Part shown: one piece after another, positions 26,337 to 32,639 of the stretch
Position numbering within the stretch: position 1 is the stretch's first letter
Layout: the number at the start of each line of letters is the position of its first letter
Source of the DNA: Enterobacter cloacae complex sp. ECNIH7
GTDB lineage: Bacteria; Pseudomonadota; Gammaproteobacteria; Enterobacterales; Enterobacteriaceae
Reading direction: 5' to 3'
Assembly: GCF_002208095.1 (NCBI RefSeq)
Contig: NZ_CP017990.1
Location: 4,464,001-4,528,000 of the forward strand
DNA: 64,000 bases
The notes under the pieces: model-generated
Seen by the model: only the letters and a program-made list of their open reading frames with translations
Databases searched by the model: none
Told to the model about the DNA's origin: nothing
Program-made: the position numbers and the translations under genes

Positions 26337-27403
26337 TATGCGGCCCTCACGATGTAGTTAAATGCGATGTTACGGGGGCGGGCTGAAACATAAGCCCACC
26401 AATCGTAGCGTTGCGAATTTGCCGAACTACCGATCCATTTTTTTCCTTTGATCTTTTCCCATTGTGCTGCGGTTATTACATCGCCAAACCCATAGTCGGA
26501 TGACCCGATTGAACTTATATCCCCCGTATCATTGTCATCAAAGCCCGAAACAATAGTACCTTCCTGGAATGACAGCAGCCCGCGACCAGCGTCAACCCCA
26601 CGCCCGTCATCCCAGCCTCGGATAAACTCACCGCGTAAATCAGGTAATCTGAGTGCAGGATAAGCCAGAGCCAATTTCGGATATTGGGAAGCCGCGAACG
26701 CCGCACCGTTGCATTTGAGCCACCCCGTCGGTGGAGTTGCTGACGGCCACGGAACGGGGACGCCAATCGGCAAAGCAGAGCCTTCTCCCAAACCAAGGTT
26801 TTTGAGAACCTCAGCGCTCAACCCCGCATCGGCAATTTCTTTTAACGCATTGGCGATTAATGGGTACTGTTTATGCGGATTATCAGCAGCAATATGCTTT
26901 TTCATCTGATCATCAGCGTAGCCCTTTACCTCAATAACTTTATCGTCAACGTACTGACGCGTTGCCAGCACAACCGACGGATCAATTTTCAGGGAAATTG
27001 ACGATGTGCTCGACACAATCAGAATCATGCGAATGGTCTGCGTGCGACCGCTGCCTTCCTGCAGCTGAGGCTTGTATGTCTCCGGGCAGTTAGCCACGGC
27101 GATCAGAATGCCGTCGTCGTCGTAGAGACCGATCTCTCGGATCCAGAAACCGCCCTCGTTCTCGGGAATTATCTGTTCAGCGATGATCTGGCTGGAATTA
27201 TTTGGGTCAACAGCGAGCAGATTCAGCGGCGCTATGCGTTTTTGGTTGACGAGCTTCGTCTGCGCCGGATCGGGGGTTGGCAACGTTCCGTTGGCGTCGC
27301 CTACCGCCATTTGCGTCAGGTTGAGTTGCGTACCAAGTGCCGTCGCGTTAGCTAGCCGCGCCGCGCCCTGATTCGTCAGTATGGCAAAATATTTTGCGGT
27401 CAT
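26336..27403 (-). CDS. H: Tail fibre H with phase-variable C terminus
   Basis: A 355-aa receptor-binding fibre. The N-terminal DUF3751-type baseplate-attachment domain (MTAKYFAILTNQGAARLANA, about 1-160) is followed by a short stalk. The crossover site at LKNLGLGEG (about residues 199-207) comes next, and then a collar-like tip (WPSATPPTGWLKCNGAAF ... PRNIAFNYIVRAA). It is much shorter than P2 gpH (669 aa). Inversion would swap about 150 C-terminal residues for the 115-residue silent tip. Confidence 0.9.
   Translation of the reverse strand: MTAKYFAILTNQGAARLANATALGTQLNLTQMAVGDANGTLPTPDPAQTKLVNQKRIAPLNLLAVDPNNSSQIIAEQIIPENEGGFWIREIGLYDDDGILIAVANCPETYKPQLQEGSGRTQTIRMILIVSSTSSISLKIDPSVVLATRQYVDDKVIEVKGYADDQMKKHIAADNPHKQYPLIANALKEIADAGLSAEVLKNLGLGEGSALPIGVPVPWPSATPPTGWLKCNGAAFAASQYPKLALAYPALRLPDLRGEFIRGWDDGRGVDAGRGLLSFQEGTIVSGFDDNDTGDISSIGSSDYGFGDVITAAQWEKIKGKKWIGSSANSQRYDWWAYVSARPRNIAFNYIVRAA
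26783..26808. promoter_or_regulatory. Invertase crossover site, right
   Basis: A 26-bp site running TTCTCCCAAACC, AA, GGTTTTTGAGAA, an almost perfect palindrome. It is inverted relative to the site at 25111-25136 and lies in-frame inside the fibre gene. The two sites bound an invertible segment of about 1.7 kb. Confidence 0.88.
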
Positions 27404-28008
27404 GCGTTCACTCTCAGGTTATCAATCAAATGGATGGCCGAGGCCGGGTAATAATCACCACCGACAATAAGTTTCTCTGTGGTGTAGGGGTAAACAGCCA
27501 GCGCATCGCCGTGATAGCATCCTGCGCCAACATAAAACTCTCCCGTTGAACTCAGGCTGATAGCCAGCCCGGTCATATGTCTACTTGCCGGTTTGGCATC
27601 TTCAATGAGCCGTTCAAGCTCCTGATACATTTCGTCAGTGATGCCGTTATCAAGCACACCGACAACCAGACGGAATGTCCCTGGCTCCTCACCGAGCTGC
27701 CACCACTCGCGCACCTCAATCAAAAAGCCAAGCGGTTCCACAACACGACGCAATGCGCTGATGGTTCCTTTGTGCTGATGGACGAAAAACGAGGACATAA
27801 TGACGCTGCGTTTCGTGCTCTCCGGCCACGCCTCATCCCACCGATCTACAGACAGCGCCCATGCCAGGTAGGGAAGTAAATTTACCGGGCACGCGCTGGG
27901 GTTCCATAAGGTGCGTAGCGGTACCGGCACTCGTTCAATATTCGAGAGCGCTGCGGCAGCGGCGACTTCCAGCGGTGATGACCCAAAGGGTAATAGCCTT
28001 TCACTCAT
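27400..28008 (-). CDS. I: Baseplate protein I
   Basis: A 202-aa gpI homologue (P2 gpI is 176 aa), a wedge component at the baseplate rim near the fibre attachment. Typical blocks are LLPFGSSPLEVAAAAAL and LWNPSACPVNLLPYLAWALSVD. It overlaps J by 8 bp upstream and H by 4 bp downstream, as in P2. Confidence 0.9.
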   Translation of the reverse strand: MSERLLPFGSSPLEVAAAAALSNIERVPVPLRTLWNPSACPVNLLPYLAWALSVDRWDEAWPESTKRSVIMSSFFVHQHKGTISALRRVVEPLGFLIEVREWWQLGEEPGTFRLVVGVLDNGITDEMYQELERLIEDAKPASRHMTGLAISLSSTGEFYVGAGCYHGDALAVYPYTTEKLIVGGDYYPASAIHLIDNLRVNA

Positions 28009-28909
28009 CCGAACCCCCGATCGCTATCTGATACGAGGTACAGTTCGAGGCCTGCGACTTACTTAGCACAATGTCAGAGTGGGGAGATTCCAGTTCAACG
28101 CGCTGCACGCCTTCAACGTGAAGTGCTGCATAGATGGCCGAGAGACGAATATCGCGTCCAAGGCGATGCTGTGCGCTGATATAATTCTGCAGCTTCTGCT
28201 CCGCTGCCTGCCTGATGGGTTCAGACTCTGGTCCGGGATAAACGTAGAGCGTCGCGTTTATCTGGTAAGGCACAATTTCTGCCGACTGGACCGTTACACG
28301 ATCGCCTACGGGGCGGACGGTTTCAGCATTAAGCGCTTTTTCAACAACCGCCAGTAGTTCAGGACGAGCGGTACCATCACCCTCACGGGATAACACCGAA
28401 ATCGTCACGTGTGCAGGCTGAGGGCTTTCAACCGAAACGTCAGCGACCCGTCCGTCGGCACTTCGACCATGATATTCATAGGCTCCAACCGGTCCCGCAA
28501 CACTCAATCCCTCAAATGCCTGCTGCGCACGCAGTCGCAGGTCAGCATCAGACTCCATGACGGCAGCCGTTGGCGGAATGGTAGTATCATCGCCCGGGGT
28601 GATGGTCAGGCGTTCGGTATTATTGTTTCCCGCAATAACGTCCAGATCGTGACCGGAAGAATAGGCCAGCGTCACGGCCAGCGCAGCCTCATTAACCCGC
28701 TGGCGCCAGATGACTTCCCGGTAGGCGTTCTCCTGCAGCAGCTTCACAATCGGCTCGGATTCCAGCGTCAGCGTCCGTGCAATCGCTTCTCGCTCCTCTT
28801 CCGGATAGAGGGAGACAAAGGTGGCCTTTCGTTCTGCCAACAGCGTTTCATAATCCACCTCCTCCACGACATCAGGCGCGGCGAGCTGGCTCAGATCAAC
28901 AATAGCCAT
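28001..28909 (-). CDS. J: Baseplate protein J
   Basis: A 302-aa gpJ homologue, the same length as P2 gpJ, and the main wedge protein of the baseplate. The start MAIVDLSQLAAPDVVEEVDY at 28909 is the family start; the open frame runs further upstream but only through gene W in another frame. It lies 6 bp after W. Confidence 0.92.
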   Translation of the reverse strand: MAIVDLSQLAAPDVVEEVDYETLLAERKATFVSLYPEEEREAIARTLTLESEPIVKLLQENAYREVIWRQRVNEAALAVTLAYSSGHDLDVIAGNNNTERLTITPGDDTTIPPTAAVMESDADLRLRAQQAFEGLSVAGPVGAYEYHGRSADGRVADVSVESPQPAHVTISVLSREGDGTARPELLAVVEKALNAETVRPVGDRVTVQSAEIVPYQINATLYVYPGPESEPIRQAAEQKLQNYISAQHRLGRDIRLSAIYAALHVEGVQRVELESPHSDIVLSKSQASNCTSYQIAIGGSDE

Positions 28910-28914
28910 AGCGT

Positions 28915-29265
28915 TTAACTCAGTGAAATGGTGATAGAAAAGGATTGCCCGGAGGTCGGGCGCGTGCCGGTGATATCGACATACAACGTCCCGTCGTTCT
29001 CCGAACGCTCGAAAGTGATGGCCGTCAGGCTTATCCGCGGCTCCCATTTCTGGATGGCGGAATAACAGGCGGCCATGATTTGCAGGCGCAGCGCCGGACT
29101 CTGCGGCCTGTCGATCATCGCCGCCAGCAGCGAGCCGTAATCCCGCCGCATGACCCGTGAGCCAATCGGCGTAACCAGAATGTCGCGCACGCTTTGACGG
29201 ATGTGTTCCGCCTCTGAAATGCTCAGCCCGGTCTGCCTGTTCATCCCCCTGTAACGCACCGTCAT
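28915..29265 (-). CDS. W: Baseplate protein W (gp25-like)
   Basis: A 116-aa gpW homologue (P2 gpW 115 aa) of the T4 gp25 / lysozyme-like baseplate wedge family that nucleates sheath assembly. The block IRQSVRDILVTPIGSRVMRRDYGS is diagnostic (shown in part). It overlaps V by 4 bp. Confidence 0.92.
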   Translation of the reverse strand: MTVRYRGMNRQTGLSISEAEHIRQSVRDILVTPIGSRVMRRDYGSLLAAMIDRPQSPALRLQIMAACYSAIQKWEPRISLTAITFERSENDGTLYVDITGTRPTSGQSFSITISLS

Positions 29266-29903
29266 TGTGTCCCCTTAGTCCAGCTTCCGCCGCTTTGCAC
29301 ACTGCCGTGCGCGTGGTTATCCACCTGCACCCCGTTGGAGGTGAATTTACCGCCGGAATGCTCAATATTTCCGGCCATCACACCGCCCTTCTGCACTTCA
29401 AGAGAGGCAGTAATTAACCTGTTGGTACACACCACTTCAGGCGTATCCAGCGTGATGCGGGACGTTGACGTCACCCGCACCTCCGGCACGGTGGCGGTCA
29501 GCGATTCAGAGGCGGTAATGTCGGCTGTTTTAATGCCTGCAACCGTGAGCGCCCCGCGCCCGGGTTCGTACTCGATCACCGCGCCGTCAGGGAACGAGAC
29601 GTGGAACGCGTCAGGTGACCCGGACGGCGCCGGATGGTCGTCAGAGAAAATGCCGGGCAGCACAAAGGCGGTATCAAGCTCGCCGCCGATGGCCAGCAGC
29701 AGCACCTGTTCCCCCTCGGAAGGAGCCCACCAGACGCGCGAACGTCCCGCACGACAGGTTAGCCAGTTCAGCCAGGTGGTTTTCATCCCGCCGGTCTGGA
29801 CACGACAAAGCCCTCTGTTGAGGTCAACATCGGTCACAACACCGATACGAATAAGATTGCGGATCGCGCGAGCGATGCCGTTCATGGAAGTTAATGTATT
29901 CAT
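29262..29903 (-). CDS. V: Baseplate spike protein V
   Basis: A 213-aa membrane-piercing spike (P2 gpV 211 aa). An N-terminal OB fold is followed by a beta-helix and the tip motif VDNHAHGSVQSGGSWTKGT, where histidines of an HxH pattern bind iron in P2 gpV. ATG 29903 gives MNTLTSMNGIARAI. It heads the V-W-J-I-H-G operon, so the Ogr-dependent PV promoter should lie in 29904-30015, where P2 would have gene S. Confidence 0.92.
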   Translation of the reverse strand: MNTLTSMNGIARAIRNLIRIGVVTDVDLNRGLCRVQTGGMKTTWLNWLTCRAGRSRVWWAPSEGEQVLLLAIGGELDTAFVLPGIFSDDHPAPSGSPDAFHVSFPDGAVIEYEPGRGALTVAGIKTADITASESLTATVPEVRVTSTSRITLDTPEVVCTNRLITASLEVQKGGVMAGNIEHSGGKFTSNGVQVDNHAHGSVQSGGSWTKGTQ

Positions 29904-30015
29904 GAGAAGAGAATGCCGTTCAGGAGGAACGGCAGCAACGAGATGGGGTTTTCTGCGGGATGATACAACAAGCGGTCCAGACAGCAGGCGCCAGGCGGCC
30001 TTCAGCGCGGGGAAA
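29904..30015 (-). other. Short R-V gap; gene S missing
   Basis: In P2 and 186 the roughly 150-codon tail completion gene S lies between R and V. Here only 112 bp remain, with no conserved S sequence recognisable. The gap is expected to carry the late promoter of the V operon. Confidence 0.6.
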
Positions 30016-30483
30016 TTAGTCCTCCCACTGGCTGACCAGCTCGCCGTTGACGTACAGCGCCTTCGGCCGCGTGACGGGCTCCGGCAGCGGCGGCTCGGGG
30101 GAATACGTCGCGTGCAGAGCGCCCTGCTCCTGGGAAACAAGAATACGCTCGGTTAATTGCACGCTGATGGTGATATCCATCGTATCGTCATCGTTTAAGA
30201 CGATGGAGAAGGTGTAGCCGTTTTTGCGTCCTTCATCGAGGGTAAAAATATCCGGCTGGTTTTCCCGAAGCCAGGCCAGCACCGGGACGAAAAATCCCTC
30301 GCTGTCGCCGGTGAAGCCGCTGACCTTCGCGTTCAGCGCATACCGCTTTTCAAAGGAGAGCGAGGAGGCCAGTCGGGCGTCAATATTGCCGCCTCCGACC
30401 GACATCTGCAGGCGCTCCGGGTTGGCATTGAGTTGGGGGATCGCGTCAATTAATGCCTGACGCAGGCTCTTGAGTTTGTGCAT
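30016..30483 (-). CDS. R: Tail completion protein R
   Basis: A 155-aa gpR homologue, the same length as in P2, that caps the tail during assembly. The start MHKLKSLRQALIDAIPQLNA and the block SSLSFEKRYALNAKVSGF are characteristic. It begins within the end of lysC. Retention of a tail terminator is expected for a headless tail particle. Confidence 0.9.
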   Translation of the reverse strand: MHKLKSLRQALIDAIPQLNANPERLQMSVGGGNIDARLASSLSFEKRYALNAKVSGFTGDSEGFFVPVLAWLRENQPDIFTLDEGRKNGYTFSIVLNDDDTMDITISVQLTERILVSQEQGALHATYSPEPPLPEPVTRPKALYVNGELVSQWED

Positions 30484-30736
30484 CGAGTTTATCCTGACAG
30501 TCTTTAATGGTTTCAACCTGCAGCGCGCAGGCGATAAGGGCGTATTCCAGCCTGCGAATATCCGCGCTGAGATCGCCGTTAGTGGCGGGTTCGCTTCCCG
30601 GCATCGGGCAGCGGCTCACCTTCGGGCAGGCGTTGTAAACAATGGGCTGCGGAGGCGCAGGCGGAGCGGGTGTGCAGCCTGCGGACAGCATCAGGCAGCT
30701 GAGCGGTATACCAGCGGCGTAACGCTTCATTTTCAT
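30446..30736 (-). CDS. lysC: LysC, Rz1-like spanin lipoprotein
   Basis: A 96-aa outer-membrane spanin. A signal peptide with lipobox LSAGC (cleavage before the Cys at about residue 21) is followed by a proline-rich stretch (TPAPPAPPQPIV). It starts inside lysB in a different frame, the usual embedded Rz/Rz1 arrangement. Together with LysB it disrupts the outer membrane in the last step of lysis. Confidence 0.85.
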   Translation of the reverse strand: MKMKRYAAGIPLSCLMLSAGCTPAPPAPPQPIVYNACPKVSRCPMPGSEPATNGDLSADIRRLEYALIACALQVETIKDCQDKLDAQTQEPASGIN

Positions 30737-31004
30737 TGAGTAATCTCCCGATAGTCGCTTCCCGTCTTGCCCTCTCCTCGCCCGCGGTAGCAAGCTCCTC
30801 ACGGAGCCTGACCTGGGCATTTTCATTTGTTCTGGCCATCCGCTGCGACAGGGACAGCTGCTGGTTAAGCGTGGCGAGGGCCGTTTTTTGCTCGCTGGCG
30901 ACCCGATTGGCCGTGGCTAAGGAACGCGACAGGTTCAGGTTGTCATGACGAAGCCACAGCGTGATGGCCAGCAGCCCGGCCAGCGCCAGCATGAGCGTTC
31001 TCAT
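30579..31004 (-). CDS. lysB: LysB, Rz-like inner-membrane spanin
   Basis: A 141-aa protein, identical in length to P2 LysB. The N-terminal membrane anchor (MRTLMLALAGLLAITLWL) is followed by a long periplasmic coiled coil (ASEQKTALATLNQQLSLSQR). It overlaps the end of the endolysin gene by 4 bp. LysA, which lies between K and lysB in P2, is absent. Confidence 0.87.
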   Translation of the reverse strand: MRTLMLALAGLLAITLWLRHDNLNLSRSLATANRVASEQKTALATLNQQLSLSQRMARTNENAQVRLREELATAGEERARREATIGRLLNENEALRRWYTAQLPDAVRRLHTRSACASAAHCLQRLPEGEPLPDAGKRTRH

Positions 31005-31510
31005 GGCAGCCCCTTCATGCACCAGGCCTTCTCGCGGACGCGACGGTTTTCCAGACCGGCATTTTTGACGCCGTTGACGTACACCCAGCGGGTAAGCTGC
31101 CCGCATGCCTGCGGCCACTGTTTACGTTTGATAAAGGACACCAGCGTCGAACGGCAGGCGGCGCCTGCGCCGACATTAAAGGTAAAACTCACCAGCGCGT
31201 CATAGACCCGGGGCGGCATCTCCACCGGCGCACACGCCGCCAGACGCCGCTCAACGTTGAGCACATCAGCGACCAGATTTACCGCAGCCTCACGCTCGGT
31301 AATGTCCCGCGTTGGCACAACGTTTGCCGTGTGGCCAATGCCGGACGTCCATACGCCGGCGCTACACCGGTAGGGCGAGAGGCGACATCCTTCGAGATCG
31401 GCAATCAACGCCAACCCTTCCGGGGACGTTTTCAGTAATTGAAAGTCAGGCATCAGCACCGCCAGGGCCAGCACGCCGGCGACGCTGCAACGCTTAATGA
31501 TTGAGTTCAC
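31001..31510 (-). CDS. K: SAR endolysin (gpK-position lysozyme)
   Basis: A muramidase of about 169 aa of the R21/P1 Lyz family. The N-terminal SAR segment (VAGVLALAVLMPDF) lets it be exported by Sec and then released from the membrane. The catalytic triad spacing E-x8-C-x5-T is visible in DLEGCRLSPYRCSAGVWTSG. GTG 31510 is chosen as the start by comparison with related SAR endolysins; an ATG at 31534 also exists. It differs in type from P2 gpK but fills the same slot after the holin. Confidence 0.85.
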   Translation of the reverse strand: MNSIIKRCSVAGVLALAVLMPDFQLLKTSPEGLALIADLEGCRLSPYRCSAGVWTSGIGHTANVVPTRDITEREAAVNLVADVLNVERRLAACAPVEMPPRVYDALVSFTFNVGAGAACRSTLVSFIKRKQWPQACGQLTRWVYVNGVKNAGLENRRVREKAWCMKGLP

Positions 31511-31715
31511 GAATGCTCTTCTTATCGAGGCCAAGAGACTGGAGATAGCGCCAGGTTTTTCGCTTAAACCAGTAATTCGTTAATGCGGTAAAAATGGCGC
31601 ACAGACTCCCCACGTACAGCGCGACTTTTTCAGGAGACATCGCCCCGAACCAGGCCAGCGCCACGGCCAGCCAGTAGGCGATAACCGTGGTGATTTTCTC
31701 CAGGCTCAGTCCCAT
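31494..31715 (-). CDS. Y: Holin
   Basis: A 73-aa holin of the HP1/P2-like family with two membrane segments (ITTVIAYWLAVALAWFG and VALYVGSLCAIFTALTNYWF) and a charged C terminus. It permeabilises the inner membrane at lysis and, with a SAR endolysin, triggers its release by depolarisation. It overlaps X and K at either end. Confidence 0.88.
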   Translation of the reverse strand: MGLSLEKITTVIAYWLAVALAWFGAMSPEKVALYVGSLCAIFTALTNYWFKRKTWRYLQSLGLDKKSIRELNH

Positions 31716-31909
31716 AGGTTTACGGATTCTTTTGTGGGGGCGCTATTCACCTCCGGCATCTCTACCGGCGTGCCGTGAGGCAAGATAACGCCTAACTCCG
31801 CGAGGCCAGGATTGGCCTTCAGAACGGCTTCAACGACGCCAGCCGTGCGCCCATAAAAGCGGGCGCAAACGGCATCAAGCGTGTCCCCCTGCATTGCATA
31901 GATTTTCAT
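31706..31909 (-). CDS. X: Tail protein X
   Basis: A 67-aa LysM-like gpX homologue, the same length as P2 gpX, part of the tail/baseplate hub. The block MQGDTLDAVCARFYGRTAGVVEAVL is diagnostic (first half). In P2 the head completion gene L ends just before it; here the coding module breaks immediately upstream. Confidence 0.9.
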   Translation of the reverse strand: MKIYAMQGDTLDAVCARFYGRTAGVVEAVLKANPGLAELGVILPHGTPVEMPEVNSAPTKESVNLWD

Positions 31910-32088
31910 CAGACGCTCCCAACATCCGGTTTCCAGGTACCGTAGAGTTTCCCGGGCCAGCAGGCTTTTCGCTATCGCTGGCAGATGGACAATCGCGGGC
32001 ACAACAGATCGTCCGCGAGCGGCGAAGCGTGATTCAGCGGAAGCGCAAAACAGGAATGAGGGTGTTGGTACGGGCGATGACGCCGGGG
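31910..32088. other. Junction replacing the head genes Q-P-O-N-M-L and cos
   Basis: About 180 bp between tail gene X and tum. In P2/186 prophages this interval spans cos, portal, terminase, scaffold, capsid and head completion genes, about 7-8 kb. One minus-strand frame stays open from tum into X (with SLLARETLRYLETGCWERL just before X), but it has no RBS and no recognisable family; it may hold remnants of the deleted region. Confidence 0.7.
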
Positions 32089-32529
32089 CTAGCGCCAGCT
32101 CTCGTCTTCCCAGACTTCCCGGAGGATAGCGTCCAGCGCCTCGCGATCGGCTTCTTTTTCAAGCCCCTGGAGCTCGACCCCCGTCACCGATCCGATTTTC
32201 ACGTTCACCCGCGATGACGGAAACAGGGATCGTATTCTGCGGGTCAGTTCGCACTGAAAGGCCTCCACGACGGCATGGCCAATCTGCTGATCTTTATCGA
32301 GAGTAATGTTCACCCGAACGTTGCCCCCTTTTTTGACTCGTTCCGGAACAGGCGATGCTGAGAACACAACGGTAAATGCGTTGTTCTTGATTAAATTTCC
32401 CCGCGCAATCTCAGCAATCAAATTCAGGGCAATCTCACGATCTCTTTCCTGACACGTTCCTTCCGTCGTCAGTCGCGCAATCAGCTCGACTCGTTCAATC
32501 ATGACCTGCTCGTTCAACTCTCTGTCCAC
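32089..32529 (-). CDS. tum: Tum-like SOS-induced antirepressor (DinI-like C terminus)
   Basis: A 146-aa protein, the length of phage 186 Tum. The C-terminal 80 residues are DinI-like (NVRVNITLDKDQQIGHAVVE ... RIRSLFPSSRVNVKIGS). In 186, Tum is made from a LexA-controlled promoter and inactivates CI, which causes SOS induction. Here a complete LexA box lies 19-38 bp upstream of GTG 32529, which has GGAGG four bases before it; a GTG at 32571 would read through the box itself. It is the probable trigger of tail production. Confidence 0.85.
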   Translation of the reverse strand: MDRELNEQVMIERVELIARLTTEGTCQERDREIALNLIAEIARGNLIKNNAFTVVFSASPVPERVKKGGNVRVNITLDKDQQIGHAVVEAFQCELTRRIRSLFPSSRVNVKIGSVTGVELQGLEKEADREALDAILREVWEDESWR

Positions 32530-32547
32530 ACAACCTCCACCACGAGA

Positions 32548-32567
32548 TACTGTATAAACATACAGTA
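32548..32567. promoter_or_regulatory. LexA (SOS) box of tum
   Basis: TACTGTATAAACATACAGTA has both perfect CTGT / ACAG half sites and the flanking TA bases of the LexA consensus. It lies just upstream of tum, as in phage 186. Confidence 0.92.
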
Positions 32568-32639
32568 GCACGTATTCATAAAAAGAGTGAAGCGAAAAAA
32601 TCAGAACCCTTCACGGTATGTGCATGATATGGATGGAGA

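Noticed and set aside
28910..29365. Upstream extension of gene J
   Set aside because: The added part overlaps W and V in another frame; the family start MAIVDLSQ at 28909 is clear.
31894..32217. Plus-strand frame across the X-tum junction
   Set aside because: It is antisense to X and tum, without RBS or homology.
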